Source of the DNA: Phytopseudomonas seleniipraecipitans
GTDB lineage: Bacteria; Pseudomonadota; Gammaproteobacteria; Pseudomonadales; Pseudomonadaceae
DNA: 64,000 nucleotides
Assembly: GCF_900102335.1 (NCBI RefSeq)
Contig: NZ_FNBM01000005.1
Coordinates: 124,001 to 188,000 of the forward strand
Direction: 5' to 3'
In this document: positions 9,717 through 19,034 of the stretch, piece after piece
How the letters are laid out: each line of letters opens with the position of its first letter
Position numbering within the stretch: position 1 is the stretch's first letter
Made by a program: the position numbers and the translations under genes
Notes under the pieces: generated by a model
Told to the model about the DNA's origin: nothing
Database searches by the model: none
What the model saw: the letters and a program-made list of their open reading frames with translations, nothing else

Positions 9717-9761
9717 AGCCCTGCGCCGCATCCACCCCATCTCTTGTGCAGAGGAACTCCA

Positions 9762-10556
9762 ATGAGCCACGTTGTCAGCGACAAGCCCTTCACCCTGGCC
9801 GGCCGTACCTATCAGTCCCGCCTGCTGGTCGGTACCGGTAAATACAAGGATCTCGACGAGACCCGCGCCGCCATTGAGGCGTCGGGCGCTGAGATCGTCA
9901 CAGTGGCCGTGCGACGGACCAATATCGGCCAGAACTCAGGCGAGCCCAACCTGCTCGACGTGATTTCGCCTGACCGTTACACCATCCTGCCCAACACGGC
10001 TGGTTGTTACGACGCCGTCGAAGCCGTGCGCACCTGCCGCCTGGCGCGTGAGCTGCTGGACGGCCACAAGCTGGTCAAGCTGGAAGTGCTCGCCGACCAG
10101 AAGACTCTGTTCCCCAATGTGATCGAAACCCTCAAGGCCGCCGAAGTGCTGGTCAAGGAAGGTTTCGACGTGATGGTGTACACCAGCGATGACCCGATCA
10201 TCGCCCGGCAACTGGCGGAAATGGGCTGCATCGCGGTGATGCCACTGGCTGGATTGATCGGTACCGGGCTGGGTATCTGCAACCCTTACAACCTGCGCAT
10301 CATTCTCGAGGAAGCGACCGTTCCAGTGCTGGTGGATGCCGGCGTGGGTACCGCGTCCGACGCCACCATTGCCATGGAGCTCGGCTGCGAAGCGGTGCTG
10401 ATGAACAGCGCCATCGCCCACGCCCAGCACCCGGTGTTGATGGCCCAAGCGATGAAGTACGCCATCGAAGCGGGCCGTTTGGCCTACTTGGCCGGGCGCA
10501 TGCCGAAGAAGCTCTATGCCAGCGCCTCGTCGCCCCTCGACGGCGTGATTCGCTAA
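9762..10556 (+). CDS. thiG: Thiazole synthase ThiG
   Basis: This 264-residue TIM-barrel enzyme condenses 1-deoxy-xylulose 5-phosphate, dehydroglycine and ThiS-thiocarboxylate sulfur to the thiazole phosphate of thiamin. Family motifs include [10 protein letters not shown] near the N-terminus, [34 protein letters not shown], and the phosphate-binding [13 protein letters not shown] and [10 protein letters not shown]. The start at 9762 ([14 protein letters not shown]) has AGGAAC upstream; six extra codons to 9744 lack a ribosome site. An intergenic hairpin follows. Confidence 0.96.
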   Translation: MSHVVSDKPFTLAGRTYQSRLLVGTGKYKDLDETRAAIEASGAEIVTVAVRRTNIGQNSGEPNLLDVISPDRYTILPNTAGCYDAVEAVRTCRLARELLDGHKLVKLEVLADQKTLFPNVIETLKAAEVLVKEGFDVMVYTSDDPIIARQLAEMGCIAVMPLAGLIGTGLGICNPYNLRIILEEATVPVLVDAGVGTASDATIAMELGCEAVLMNSAIAHAQHPVLMAQAMKYAIEAGRLAYLAGRMPKKLYASASSPLDGVIR

Positions 10557-10595
10557 GTCGTCCACGATCAGCTGCGCGTCGGCCCTGCGGCGTTG

Positions 10596-10666
10596 AAAAC
10601 AGGCTAGGAAAGCTCATGTACAAAAGTACAGTCGCCCGCGACTCTGACCATTCCTCGCCTGTTTTT
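10596..10666 (+). terminator. Long inverted repeat after thiG, probable terminator
   Basis: AAAACAGGC at 10596-10604 pairs perfectly with GCCTGTTTT at 10657-10665. AGGAA (10606-10610) pairs with TTCCT (10651-10655) just inside, and a small GTAC-centred hairpin lies within. The right arm runs into five T residues. It could terminate thiG or be a dispersed structural repeat; no second copy was found in the window. Confidence 0.55.
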
Positions 10667-10762
10667 GCGGGGCCGCCTAGGCCTTGCACGGCTCTGGCTC
10701 GCAAGATCGTTATACAACTGTTCTCCCTTTATCCATTTAACGCCTGCGTTGCTGAGTACCCC

Positions 10763-11479
10763 ATGAGCGATATCGAACAAACCCCCGCCGATGAAACCCC
10801 ACGGCACATGCGCGCGATCAAGAGTTTCGTGATGCGCGCCGGCCGCATGACCGAATGCCAGCAGCGCGGCATCGATCTGGGCTGGCCGCAGTTCGGCCTG
10901 GAGCTGGCCGATGGTGCTCGGGATTTCGACGCGGTATTCGGTCGCCAGGCACCGCGCACCTTTGAGATCGGTTTCGGCATGGGTCATTCCACCCTGGACA
11001 TGGCGGCAGCGGCGCCTGAGCAGGATTTCATTGGCGTGGAAGTGCACAAGCCGGGAGTCGGCGCGTTGCTCAACGGGGTGATGACTCAGAACCTCAGCAA
11101 TATTCGCGTCTACAGCTGCGATGCGCTGGAAGTGCTGCGCCAGTGCGTAGCCGATGCCAGCCTGGACCGTGTGTTGCTGTATTTTCCGGACCCGTGGCAC
11201 AAGGCGCGTCATCACAAGCGTCGCATCGTCCAGCCGGCGTTTGCCGAGCTGGTGCGCCAGAAGCTCAAGGTAGGCGGCGTGCTGCACATGGCCACCGATT
11301 GGGAGGCCTATGCCGAACACATGCTGGAGGTGATGAACGTCGCTCCCGGCTATCGCAACCAAGCCGCAGACGGTCGCTGCGTAGAGCGCCCGGCTGAACG
11401 CCCGGTGACCAAGTTCGAGCGCCGCGGTGAGCGCCTGGGGCATGGGGTATGGGACCTGAAGTTCGAGCGGGTCGACTGA
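10763..11479 (+). CDS. trmB: tRNA (guanine46-N7)-methyltransferase TrmB
   Basis: This 238-residue SAM-dependent enzyme forms m7G46 in the variable loop of tRNAs. It has [16 protein letters not shown] near the N-terminus, the SAM motif [23 protein letters not shown], and the catalytic/substrate motif [15 protein letters not shown]. The C-terminus [17 protein letters not shown] matches the conserved TkfExrgxxxGhxixdl tail. The ATG at 10763 was chosen because upstream in-frame sequence (from 10616) runs through the intergenic inverted repeat and is not protein-like. Confidence 0.95.
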   Translation: MSDIEQTPADETPRHMRAIKSFVMRAGRMTECQQRGIDLGWPQFGLELADGARDFDAVFGRQAPRTFEIGFGMGHSTLDMAAAAPEQDFIGVEVHKPGVGALLNGVMTQNLSNIRVYSCDALEVLRQCVADASLDRVLLYFPDPWHKARHHKRRIVQPAFAELVRQKLKVGGVLHMATDWEAYAEHMLEVMNVAPGYRNQAADGRCVERPAERPVTKFERRGERLGHGVWDLKFERVD

Positions 11480-11574
11480 GCGGCGCCCGGGCACACTTTC
11501 GTAGCCTGTCACTGAGCGCAGCGATGTGCAGAGGGCAATCTCGGCTGTGTTCCGCGGCTTTAGCGAAAACTGCT

Positions 11575-11599
11575 CCCCGGGTTTCGCGGCGCTCTACCC
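11575..11599 (+). repeat. Dispersed repeat family B, diverged copy
   Basis: CCCCGGGTTTCGCGGCGCTC followed by TACCC resembles the family B repeat at 8003-8025 and 39934-39956. It lies between the convergent trmB and eamA genes. Confidence 0.45.
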
Positions 11600-11625
11600 A
11601 AGCTACGGGTCCGGGTGGCCGTCGA

Positions 11626-12510
11626 TCAGGCGGTAGCGCCGCGCAATTGCCGCAGCAGACGTGCACCGAAAACGTTGATCAGCAAGCCGAGCATCACCAC
11701 CCCAGCCCCGATCCATTGCGCAGTGCTCAGGCCTTCGCCAAGCAGCAGCCAGGCTGAGCTGAGGCCGATTACCGGCACCAGCAACGAGAAGGGCGCAACC
11801 TGGCTGGCCGGGTAACGCGACAGCAAGCGGCTCCACAAACCGTAGCCGAGCAGGGTGGCGATGAACGCCAGGTAGGCGATGGCCAGCAGCGAGTTGAGAG
11901 AAATGTTGCGCAGCGCCGTTTCTATCTGCTCAGGTCCTTCCAGCATCAGCGACAGCGCCAGGAAGGGCAGCGGTGGAATCAGGCTGCCCCATACCACCAG
12001 GCTGACCAGATTCACCTGGCCAACGCGTTTGGTGACGATGTTGCCCAGTCCCCACATGGCCGCTGCGCACAGGGTCAGTACGAAGCCGGCCAGAGTGAAG
12101 CTGCGGCCGCTTTCGCTGCCGATCAGCAGTAACCCCGCCGCAGCGATCATCAGCCCGATCAGATTGCTACGGCGCACTCTCTCGCCAATGAACAAGGCAG
12201 CGAAACCCAGCGTGAAGAACGCCTGCGCCTGCAATACCAGCGACGCCAGGCCCGCAGGCATGCCGACATACATGGCCGAGAACAGGAAGGCGAACTGGCC
12301 CAGCGAGATGGTCAGGCCGTACGCGAGCAGCCAGCGCAACGGCATGTTCGGGCGGCGTATGAAGAGAATGGCCGGGAAGGCGGCAAGCATGAAACGCAGC
12401 GCGCCGAGCAGCATCGGCGGCACGCCTTCCAGGCCGACCTTGATCACCACGAAGTTGACGCCCCAGGCAACGATCACCACGGCTGCCAGCAGAATGTCCT
12501 TGGGTGTCAT
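11626..12510 (-). CDS. eamA: EamA-type drug/metabolite exporter
   Basis: This 294-residue protein of the DMT superfamily has ten predicted membrane helices in two EamA repeats. The opening WGVNFVVIKVGLEGVPPMLL, and LRFMLAAFPAI, YGLTISLGQFAFLF and GMPAGLASLVLQAQAFF, closely resemble E. coli EamA, an O-acetylserine/cysteine exporter. I therefore infer a similar amino-acid export role. The start at 12510 (MTPKDILLAAVVIV) begins right at the first helix; the upstream 65 in-frame codons are not membrane-protein-like. It converges with trmB. Confidence 0.85.
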   Translation of the reverse strand: MTPKDILLAAVVIVAWGVNFVVIKVGLEGVPPMLLGALRFMLAAFPAILFIRRPNMPLRWLLAYGLTISLGQFAFLFSAMYVGMPAGLASLVLQAQAFFTLGFAALFIGERVRRSNLIGLMIAAAGLLLIGSESGRSFTLAGFVLTLCAAAMWGLGNIVTKRVGQVNLVSLVVWGSLIPPLPFLALSLMLEGPEQIETALRNISLNSLLAIAYLAFIATLLGYGLWSRLLSRYPASQVAPFSLLVPVIGLSSAWLLLGEGLSTAQWIGAGVVMLGLLINVFGARLLRQLRGATA

Positions 12511-12620
12511 GATGCGCGGCCTTGTATGGTGGTGGAATGCGGATTCGCAGGCTAGCGCGGATGGTCCTGGCTGACACGCCACAGTTGCTGGCGATTTTCC
12601 CCATACAGCCGCACACATGA

Positions 12621-12647
12621 AAACGCCCCGAACAGGTCGGGGCGTTT
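12621..12647 (-). terminator. Intrinsic terminator of crc
   Basis: An 11-bp stem (AAACGCCCCGA / TCGGGGCGTTT) with a five-base loop lies just beyond the crc stop. Read on the minus strand, the stem is followed by TTTTC. The stem sequence is the same as that of the rpoH terminator. Confidence 0.85.
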
Positions 12648-12673
12648 CAATGGCGACATCGGCTACATCACGA

Positions 12674-13453
12674 TCAGACGGTGAGCGTCCAGTCGTAGTC
12701 GACAATCAGCGGCGCATGCTGCGAGAAGCGTGGCTGACGCGGCAGGCGCGCGGTGCGTACGCTACGGCGCATGCCCGGGGTGAGCAACTGATAGTCGAAG
12801 CGATAGCCCAGGTTGAGCATCTCAGCCTGTTCGTTATCCGGCCACCAGCTGAACTGGTCAGCCTCGCGATTGACCTCGCGTACGGCGTCGATATAACCCA
12901 TCGCGCCGGTGATCTCGTCCATCCAGGCACGCTCGGGCGCCATGAAGCCGGGCGATTGCTGGCAGTCGCGCCAGTTCTTCACATCCAGCTTCTGATGGGC
13001 GACATACAGCGAGCCGCAGTAGATGTAGTCACGGCGCTTGCGGCGCTGCTTGTCCAGGTACTTGGAGAAATCGTCCATGAACTTGAATTTCTGATTCAGG
13101 TTCTCGTCACCGCCCATGCCCGATGGCAGCAGCAGCGTGGCGATACTCACTTTGTCGAAATCTGCCTGCAGGTAGCGCCCGTAGCGATCGGCTGTTTCAA
13201 AGCCGAGCCCGCTGATTACCGCCTTGGGTTGCAACCGCGAGTAGAGCGCCACGCCACCTTGGCTCGGCACTTCTGCATCGCAGGCATAGAGGAAATAGCC
13301 ATCCAGTTGGAGGGCTTGGTCGTCCAGCTCAAAGGCGGAGGCACGGGTATCCTGCAGGCAGATCACGTCGGCATTCTGTGCTTGCAGCCAACTGAGCAAA
13401 CCGCGCTCGACTGCAGCATGAATACCATTCACGTTCACACTAATGATCCGCAT
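12674..13453 (-). CDS. crc: Catabolite repression control protein Crc
   Basis: This 259-residue protein has an exonuclease III/EEP fold but is the Pseudomonas carbon-catabolite regulator. It acts with Hfq on A-rich AANAANAA sites near ribosome-binding sites. The enzyme residues are visibly replaced: LQE is LQD (CLQDTRAS), the GDxN metal/catalytic motif is GSLY (YIYCGSLYVAHQ), and the terminal SDH is SQH (RFSQHAPLIVDYDW). These changes fit a non-nuclease binding protein. It diverges from pyrE across 93 bp, the standard arrangement in the genus, and ends at its own terminator. Confidence 0.96.
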   Translation of the reverse strand: MRIISVNVNGIHAAVERGLLSWLQAQNADVICLQDTRASAFELDDQALQLDGYFLYACDAEVPSQGGVALYSRLQPKAVISGLGFETADRYGRYLQADFDKVSIATLLLPSGMGGDENLNQKFKFMDDFSKYLDKQRRKRRDYIYCGSLYVAHQKLDVKNWRDCQQSPGFMAPERAWMDEITGAMGYIDAVREVNREADQFSWWPDNEQAEMLNLGYRFDYQLLTPGMRRSVRTARLPRQPRFSQHAPLIVDYDWTLTV

Positions 13454-13546
13454 AAATGGCCCCCAAAAACACGTGCGTGTATGATACCTGAGCTAGACGC
13501 CATTTAGTAATTCCAAGCCACATCCAGTGCCGCCTCAGGGTCATTC

Positions 13547-14188
13547 ATGCAAACGTATCAGCGCGATTTCATTCGTTTTGCCATCGAGCGAGGCGTCTTG
13601 CGCTTCGGCCAGTTCACGCTGAAGTCGGGGCGCGTCAGTCCTTACTTCTTCAATGCCGGCTTGTTTGCCAGCGGTTTGGCATTGGCGCGTCTTGGACGTT
13701 TCTATGCCGCCGCGGTAGTGGACAGTGGTATCGAATTCGACGTGCTGTTCGGTCCGGCCTACAAAGGTATTCCGCTGGCAGCCAGTACCGGCGTGGCGCT
13801 GGCCGAGCACCATGATCTCGACCTGCCCTGGTGTTTCAACCGCAAGGAAGCCAAGGATCACGGCGAGGGCGGCACTCTGGTTGGCGCTCCGCTCAACGGC
13901 CGAGTGCTGATCATCGATGATGTGATCACCGCTGGTACTGCCATTCGCGAAGTGATGCAGATCATTCAGGCGCAGAGCGCTCAGGCGGCAGGCGTATTGA
14001 TCGCGCTGGACCGTCAGGAGCGTGGCCGCGGCGAGTTGTCGGCGATTCAAGAGGTGGAGCGCGATTTCGGCATTCCCGTCGTGAGCATCGTTTCGCTGCA
14101 GCAGGTGCTGGAATATCTGGCCGATGATGCTGAACTGAAGCAATTCCTGCCTGCTGTCGAGGCCTATCGAGCCGAATACGGCATCTGA
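13547..14188 (+). CDS. pyrE: Orotate phosphoribosyltransferase PyrE
   Basis: This 213-residue enzyme transfers PRPP to orotate to give orotidine 5'-phosphate in pyrimidine synthesis. The type I phosphoribosyltransferase PRPP-binding motif [16 protein letters not shown] lies at about 120-135. Upstream are the [16 protein letters not shown] substrate loop and [10 protein letters not shown]. The flexible loop [12 protein letters not shown] with catalytic lysine and histidine is intact. It reads divergently from crc. The following DUF4124 gene starts 26 bp downstream and is probably co-transcribed. Confidence 0.97.
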   Translation: MQTYQRDFIRFAIERGVLRFGQFTLKSGRVSPYFFNAGLFASGLALARLGRFYAAAVVDSGIEFDVLFGPAYKGIPLAASTGVALAEHHDLDLPWCFNRKEAKDHGEGGTLVGAPLNGRVLIIDDVITAGTAIREVMQIIQAQSAQAAGVLIALDRQERGRGELSAIQEVERDFGIPVVSIVSLQQVLEYLADDAELKQFLPAVEAYRAEYGI

Positions 14189-14214
14189 CCCGACAAGCCG
14201 AGAGAGCGCGTTCC

Positions 14215-14808
14215 ATGTCCAGATCGCCCGTCCTGCGTCGTACTCTGTGGCTCGGCCTGCTGCTGCCCCTGTGGGTGGGCGCCACCGAGATGTATCGATA
14301 CACCAATGCCCAGGGCGTCACGGTGATCGACCGTCAGGGCGTGCCTAGCGAGTTCATTGCCAAGGGTTATGAGGTGCTCAACGACCAGGGCCGTGTGGTA
14401 CGCGTGGTGCCGCCAGCGCCGACGCCCGAGGAGTTGCAGAAGCTGCTGGCCGATCGCGAGCGTGCCAAGTCGGATGCCCAGTTACTGCGGCTGTACAGCA
14501 GCCCCGAGGACGTTGATCGTGCTCGCGCCCGCAAGCTGGCCGAACTGGACGGGCTGATCGGTGTGGCCACGGGCAATTTGCAGGCTGCTCGTCTGCAGCA
14601 AGCCAACCTGCAGAAGCAGGCAGCTGATCAGGAGCGCGCCGGGCGCCAGGTGCCCGAACAGTTGCTTGGCCAGATTGTCAGTCAGCGCGATGAGCAGGTC
14701 CGCCTCAAGCAGCAAATCGAACGGCATCAGGCGATGCGCAAGAAGGCTGAAAGCAGCTTCGCGGCGGATCGTTCGCGGATAGGTGAATTGCTCGGGCAAG
14801 GTCGCTAG
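14215..14808 (+). CDS. DUF4124 domain protein, exported
   Basis: This 197-residue protein begins with a signal peptide (about 1-23, ending LWVGA-TE). A DUF4124 module (TEMYRYTNAQGVTVIDRQGVPSEF) follows, a short beta domain common in Pseudomonas periplasmic proteins. Residues 65-190 are helical and charged with heptad-like spacing (ELQKLLADRERAKSDAQLLR, then LQAARLQQANLQKQAADQE), probably a coiled coil. Function is unknown. The 26-bp gap to pyrE suggests an operon. Confidence 0.8.
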   Translation: MSRSPVLRRTLWLGLLLPLWVGATEMYRYTNAQGVTVIDRQGVPSEFIAKGYEVLNDQGRVVRVVPPAPTPEELQKLLADRERAKSDAQLLRLYSSPEDVDRARARKLAELDGLIGVATGNLQAARLQQANLQKQAADQERAGRQVPEQLLGQIVSQRDEQVRLKQQIERHQAMRKKAESSFAADRSRIGELLGQGR

Positions 14809-14892
14809 ACCCTCGCTGAGCGAATGCCGGCGTCACGCTGCGCTTGCCGACAGGGCGGCCACACAGCCCGTTCAATGCCTGGGCGGTCGTCG

Positions 14893-15294
14893 CTAGCGTC
14901 GAGCAGGTACTGCGCGAGTGCGGCCGCTGCCGTCGATGGCGACAAACACGAATACCGCTTCGGTAACCTTGCGCCATTCGCTGGATAGCGGGTCATCACT
15001 CCAGACTTCGACCAGCATCTGGATCGAGCTGCGGCCGATCTCCAGTGCCTGGGTATAGAACGACAGCTGTGCACCAACCGCGACCGGAACCAGAAAGGCC
15101 ATGCGGTCGATGGCCACGGTGGCCACTCGACCCGCAGCGACCTTGCTCGCCATCGCGGTGCCAGCCAGGTCCATCTGCGAAACCAGCCAGCCGCCGTAGA
15201 TGTCGCCGAAACCGTTGGTCTCACGGGGCAGCGCGGTGATCTGCAATGCCAGATCGCCCTGCGGTATCGGGTCTTCCTGTTCCAAATCTTTCAT
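14893..15294 (-). CDS. Acyl-CoA thioesterase, hotdog fold (YciA-like)
   Basis: This 133-residue single hotdog-domain protein has the family core LPRETNGFGDIYGGWLVSQM, where the Asn/Gly-Asp region near the helix start forms the active site. It continues with AGRVATVAIDRMAFLVPVAVG. It resembles YciA-type broad acyl-CoA hydrolases that release free CoA. The start at 15294 (MKDLEQEDPIPQGD) follows a GAAAGAT-like stretch. It is transcribed away from the pst locus and is convergent with the DUF4124 gene. Confidence 0.85.
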   Translation of the reverse strand: MKDLEQEDPIPQGDLALQITALPRETNGFGDIYGGWLVSQMDLAGTAMASKVAAGRVATVAIDRMAFLVPVAVGAQLSFYTQALEIGRSSIQMLVEVWSDDPLSSEWRKVTEAVFVFVAIDGSGRTRAVPARR

Positions 15295-15432
15295 CTATTC
15301 ACGGCTCGCGGCGCGTTGGTGGGCCCAAGAATGCGGGCTGGGAAAGTATACCGACTGGGTAGTCGCACCGCGACCTTAGCGCGTTGCAGGCGCGCGTGCA
15401 CCCGGATTCTAACTTTTAGAAGCCTCTCATCG

Positions 15433-15466
15433 TCGTCATCCAACTGTCATATTACGTACATAGAGT
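15433..15466 (+). promoter_or_regulatory. Pho box and -10 element of pstS
   Basis: TCGTCAT-CCAA-CTGTCAT (15433-15450) gives two 7-bp PhoB half-sites with 4-bp spacing. A weaker third (CGTACAT) lies at 15455-15461. TAGAGT at 15461-15466 begins exactly 10 bp after the second half-site, the usual position of a -10 element in PhoB-activated promoters that lack a -35. The rest of the 310-bp gap before pstS holds no gene I can support. Confidence 0.82.
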
Positions 15467-15604
15467 GGTCACACCGGCTGACGATACTGGGCCCCGTTCC
15501 AACCAACACCCAACACGACCCAAATCGTGAGAAGGCGGTAGACCGGGCGCTACGACTACGGCAAGCCAGCCTTCCAATGATTACCACTCTGCTAGGAGCA
15601 AGGC

Positions 15605-16573
15605 ATGAAACTGAAGCGTTTGATGGCGGCCATGACATTTGTTGCAGCGGGCGTTGCAACTGCCAACGCGGTTGCCGCTGTCGATCCGGCTCTGCCGACC
15701 TATGAGAAGACGTCGGGCGTATCGGGCAACCTGTCCAGCGTCGGTTCCGACTCGCTGGCCAACCTGATGACTCTGTGGGCGGAAGGCTACAAGCAGTCCT
15801 ATCCAAACGTGAACATCCAGATTCAGGCTGCTGGTTCTTCCACGGCGCCACCCGCGCTGACTGAAGGCACCGCCAACCTCGGCCCGATGTCGCGCGCCAT
15901 GAAGGACAGCGAAATTCAGGCCTTCGAGCAGAAGTACGGCTACAAGCCGACTGCTGTCCCGGTCGCCATCGACGCCCTGGCCGTGTTCGTGCACAAGGAC
16001 AACCCGATCAAGCAACTGACCATGCAGCAGGTCGACGCGATCTTCTCCAGCACCCGTCTGTGCGGTGAACCCAAGGAACTGAAAACCTGGGGCGAAGTTG
16101 GCCTGACCGGCGAGTGGGCGGCCAAGCCTATCCAGCTGTTCGGTCGTAACTCGGTATCCGGCACGTACGGCTACTTCAAGGAAGAAGCTCTGTGCAAAGG
16201 TGACTTCAAGTCCAACGTCAACGAGCAGCCAGGTTCGGCTTCCGTGGTGCAATCGATCTCCAGCACCGTCAACGCCATCGGTTACTCGGGTATCGGCTAC
16301 CGCACTGCCAGCGTCCGCGCCGTTCCCCTGGTCAACAAGAAGGGTGAAGTCGAGGAAGCCAACGAAACCAACGCTCTGTCCGGCAAATACCCGCTGGCTC
16401 GCTTCTTCTACATCTATGTGAACAAGGCGCCTAACAAGCCGCTGAGCCCGCTGGATGCCGAGTTCCTGAAGCTGATCCTGTCCAAGCAGGGCCAGGATGT
16501 CGTGGTCAAGGACGGCTACATCCCGCTGCCTGCCAAAGTGGTCGAGAAGACCCGCAAGGAGCTGGGCCTGTAA
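15605..16573 (+). CDS. pstS: Periplasmic phosphate-binding protein PstS
   Basis: This 322-residue high-affinity phosphate receptor has a signal peptide (about 1-24, ending ANAVAA). The phosphate pocket motifs are [34 protein letters not shown] and [13 protein letters not shown]. It delivers phosphate to PstCAB. It has an AGGAGCAAGGC ribosome site, a Pho-box promoter upstream and a stem-loop immediately downstream. This allows much higher expression than the permease genes, which have their own Pho box. Confidence 0.96.
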   Translation: MKLKRLMAAMTFVAAGVATANAVAAVDPALPTYEKTSGVSGNLSSVGSDSLANLMTLWAEGYKQSYPNVNIQIQAAGSSTAPPALTEGTANLGPMSRAMKDSEIQAFEQKYGYKPTAVPVAIDALAVFVHKDNPIKQLTMQQVDAIFSSTRLCGEPKELKTWGEVGLTGEWAAKPIQLFGRNSVSGTYGYFKEEALCKGDFKSNVNEQPGSASVVQSISSTVNAIGYSGIGYRTASVRAVPLVNKKGEVEEANETNALSGKYPLARFFYIYVNKAPNKPLSPLDAEFLKLILSKQGQDVVVKDGYIPLPAKVVEKTRKELGL

Positions 16574-16597
16574 GCCTACTGCTCTGAGCAATCTCGC

Positions 16598-16626
16598 AGC
16601 CCGCCTCTCCTTTGGAGTGGCGGGCT
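16598..16626 (+). terminator. Stem-loop after pstS
   Basis: AGCCCGCC (16598-16605) pairs with GGCGGGCT (16619-16626), with an inner CTCC/GGAG pair and a TTT loop. The trailing sequence TCGCTGCG is not T-rich, so it is a weak terminator or an RNA-stabilising hairpin between pstS and pstC. Confidence 0.65.
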
Positions 16627-16631
16627 TCGCT

Positions 16632-16676
16632 GCGTCACCTTGCTGTAACTTTTCTGTCACACAAGCAGGCTAGATT
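16632..16676 (+). promoter_or_regulatory. Second Pho box and -10 element, pstC promoter
   Basis: Three half-sites with 4-bp spacing, GCGTCAC-CTTG-CTGTAAC-TTTT-CTGTCAC (16632-16660), precede TAGATT at 16671-16676 by exactly 10 bp. This is the same geometry as the pstS promoter. Transcription would start near 16683, about 60 nt before the pstC ATG, so pstCAB can be expressed independently of pstS. Confidence 0.85.
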
Positions 16677-16741
16677 GACCGGGTTCGTGAAACAGACGAA
16701 AAATACGGCGCGCTCATGGCCGCGCAGAGACGCTCTCCACT

Positions 16742-19027
16742 ATGAATGACTTGGCAAGTGAACCCATGACCGCCTCTCCAAATTCCCTCGGGCTGGACTT
16801 CAATACTCCAGCCCTGCAACGCAAGCGGCGTATACGCGCCTTCAAGGACCGCCTGGCACGCTGGTGCGTGTCGATCGGCGGCCTGGCCGTGCTGGGCGCC
16901 ATCACGCTGATCTTCTTCTACCTCGCTTATGTCGTGCTGCCGATGTTCCAGGGCGCCGATCTGGAAAAGCGTGACGCCATTCAGCCCGCCTGGTTGGCCG
17001 ATGCCGGCACGCCATTGCTGATGGCGCTCGAAGAGCAGAACCAGGTTGGTATGCGCCTCGGGCGTGACGGCAAGATTCAGTTCTTCGATGCCAAGAGCAT
17101 GGAGGCGTTGAACAGTGTCGAGCTGCCACTGCCGGTCGGCGTGGAAGTGGTGTCTGTGGGTGAAGATCAGCCGGGGAGCCACCGGGTCGCCCTTGGTCTG
17201 TCCAATGGCCAGGCGCTGGTATTCGAGCACACCTATCGCATCTCCTACCCGAATGACGTCAAGACCATCTCGCCGGCGATCATCTATCCATTCGGTGAGG
17301 CGCCACTGACCATCGATCCGCAAGGTCGTCCGCTCGACCACATGGGCCTGAGCGTCAACAGTGGCACGTTGCTGGTCGCTGGCTCCGTGGGTAGCGAATT
17401 GCAGGCGCTGAGCCTGAGCCGCGAAGAAAACATGATGACCGGCGAGGTCGAGGTCAGCGAAGAGCGCCTGTCGCTGCCGCAGATTGCCGAGCCCATCAAG
17501 GAACTGATCATCGATCCCCGTCAGCACTGGCTGTACGTGATCAACGGCCGCGCCACTGCCGATGTGTTCGACCTGCGCAACAAGGCGCTCAATGGTCGCT
17601 ACAAGCTGCTCAACGACGGCGCTCGCGAAATCACCTATGCGACCTCGCTGCTGGGCGGCATCTCCTTGCTGACCGGCGACAGCACCGGCGGTATCCAGCA
17701 ATGGTTCATGGTGCGTGACGAAGACGGCAAGTCGTCGCTCAAGCCCGTGCGCGAATTCACCATGGCCGGCAACCCGGTTACCCAGATCATCTCGGAAGAG
17801 CGCCGCAAGGGCTTTATCGCCCTGGATAACAAGGGCAATCTGGGCATCTTCCACAGCACCGCGCACCGCACACTGCTGGTCGAGCAGGTCGCGGATGGTC
17901 ATGACATAGCCGCGCTGTCACCGCGCGCCAACCGTGCGCTGATTGAAGCCAATGGTAAGATCGAACGCGTATTGATCGACAACCCGCACCCGGAAATTTC
18001 CTGGAGCTCGCTGTGGGGCAAGGTCTGGTACGAGAACTACGACAAGCCGGCCTATGTTTGGCAATCGACCTCGGCCAACACCGACGCCGAGCCGAAGATG
18101 AGCCTCGCGCCACTGGCCTTCGGTACCCTCAAGGCTGCTTTCTACGCCATGTTGCTGGCAGCGCCACTGGCCATTGCGGCAGCAATCTACACGGCGTACT
18201 TCATGGCCCCGGCCATGCGCGGCAAGGTCAAGCCAGTCATCGAGTTGATGGAAGCGCTGCCAACGGTGATCCTTGGTTTCTTCGCCGGCCTGTTCCTCGC
18301 GCCTTATGTGGAGGGGCATCTACCGGGCATCTTCAGCCTGCTGATATTCACCCCCATCGGTATTCTGCTGGCCGGATTCCTGTGGAGTCGCCTGCCTGAG
18401 TCGATACGTCTGCGCGTGCCGGATGGTTGGGAAGCTGCATTGCTGATTCCGGTAATCCTGCTGGTTGGCGTGGTTTCGCTGAGCATGAGCGGGTACCTGG
18501 AGAACTGGCTGTTCGACGGCAACATGCGCGGCTGGCTGAGCAATGACCTGGGCATTCCGTTCGACCAGCGCAACGCCCTGGTAGTTGGCCTGGCCATGGG
18601 CTTCGCAGTGATCCCGAATATCTATTCGATCGCCGAAGACGCCGTGTTCAGCGTGCCGAAGAGCCTGACTTTTGGTTCTCTGGCCCTGGGCGCCACGCCG
18701 TGGCAGACCCTGACCCGCGTCGTGATTCTGACCGCCAGCCCGGGCATCTTCTCGGCCGTGATGATCGGCATGGGCCGCGCCGTTGGCGAAACCATGATCG
18801 TGCTGATGGCCACCGGCAACACGCCAATCATGGACATGAACATTTTCGAAGGCCTGCGCACCCTGGCGGCCAACGTGGCGGTGGAAATGCCCGAGTCGGA
18901 AGTCGGCGGCACCCATTACCGGGTGCTGTTCCTCTCCGCCCTGGTGCTGCTGTCGTTTACCTTCGTCATGAATACCTTGGCCGAGCTGGTGCGTCAGCGC
19001 CTGCGCGTCAAGTACGCTTCGCTCTGA
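16742..19027 (+). CDS. pstC: Phosphate ABC permease PstC, with large periplasmic insertion
   Basis: At 761 residues this is more than twice the length of the E. coli permease. A first membrane helix (about 45-70, ALGAITLIFFYLAYVVL-like) is followed by about 380 periplasmic residues. These contain repeated short beta blades (GMRLGRDGKIQFFDAKSM, RKGFIALDNKGNLGIFHS) that look like a beta-propeller. The true permease domain starts near 460 (FGTLKAAFYAMLLAAPLAI) and holds the EAA-type loop LALGATPWQTLTRVVIL. It imports phosphate with PstA and PstB. Enlarged PstC proteins occur in other pseudomonads; the role of the insertion is unknown to me. Confidence 0.93.
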   Translation: MNDLASEPMTASPNSLGLDFNTPALQRKRRIRAFKDRLARWCVSIGGLAVLGAITLIFFYLAYVVLPMFQGADLEKRDAIQPAWLADAGTPLLMALEEQNQVGMRLGRDGKIQFFDAKSMEALNSVELPLPVGVEVVSVGEDQPGSHRVALGLSNGQALVFEHTYRISYPNDVKTISPAIIYPFGEAPLTIDPQGRPLDHMGLSVNSGTLLVAGSVGSELQALSLSREENMMTGEVEVSEERLSLPQIAEPIKELIIDPRQHWLYVINGRATADVFDLRNKALNGRYKLLNDGAREITYATSLLGGISLLTGDSTGGIQQWFMVRDEDGKSSLKPVREFTMAGNPVTQIISEERRKGFIALDNKGNLGIFHSTAHRTLLVEQVADGHDIAALSPRANRALIEANGKIERVLIDNPHPEISWSSLWGKVWYENYDKPAYVWQSTSANTDAEPKMSLAPLAFGTLKAAFYAMLLAAPLAIAAAIYTAYFMAPAMRGKVKPVIELMEALPTVILGFFAGLFLAPYVEGHLPGIFSLLIFTPIGILLAGFLWSRLPESIRLRVPDGWEAALLIPVILLVGVVSLSMSGYLENWLFDGNMRGWLSNDLGIPFDQRNALVVGLAMGFAVIPNIYSIAEDAVFSVPKSLTFGSLALGATPWQTLTRVVILTASPGIFSAVMIGMGRAVGETMIVLMATGNTPIMDMNIFEGLRTLAANVAVEMPESEVGGTHYRVLFLSALVLLSFTFVMNTLAELVRQRLRVKYASL

Positions 19028-19034
19028 GGACTGA

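Noticed and set aside
12674..13453. Exonuclease III (xthA) as the product
   Set aside because: Catalytic residues are replaced (LQD, GSLY, SQH), and divergence from pyrE marks the gene as crc.
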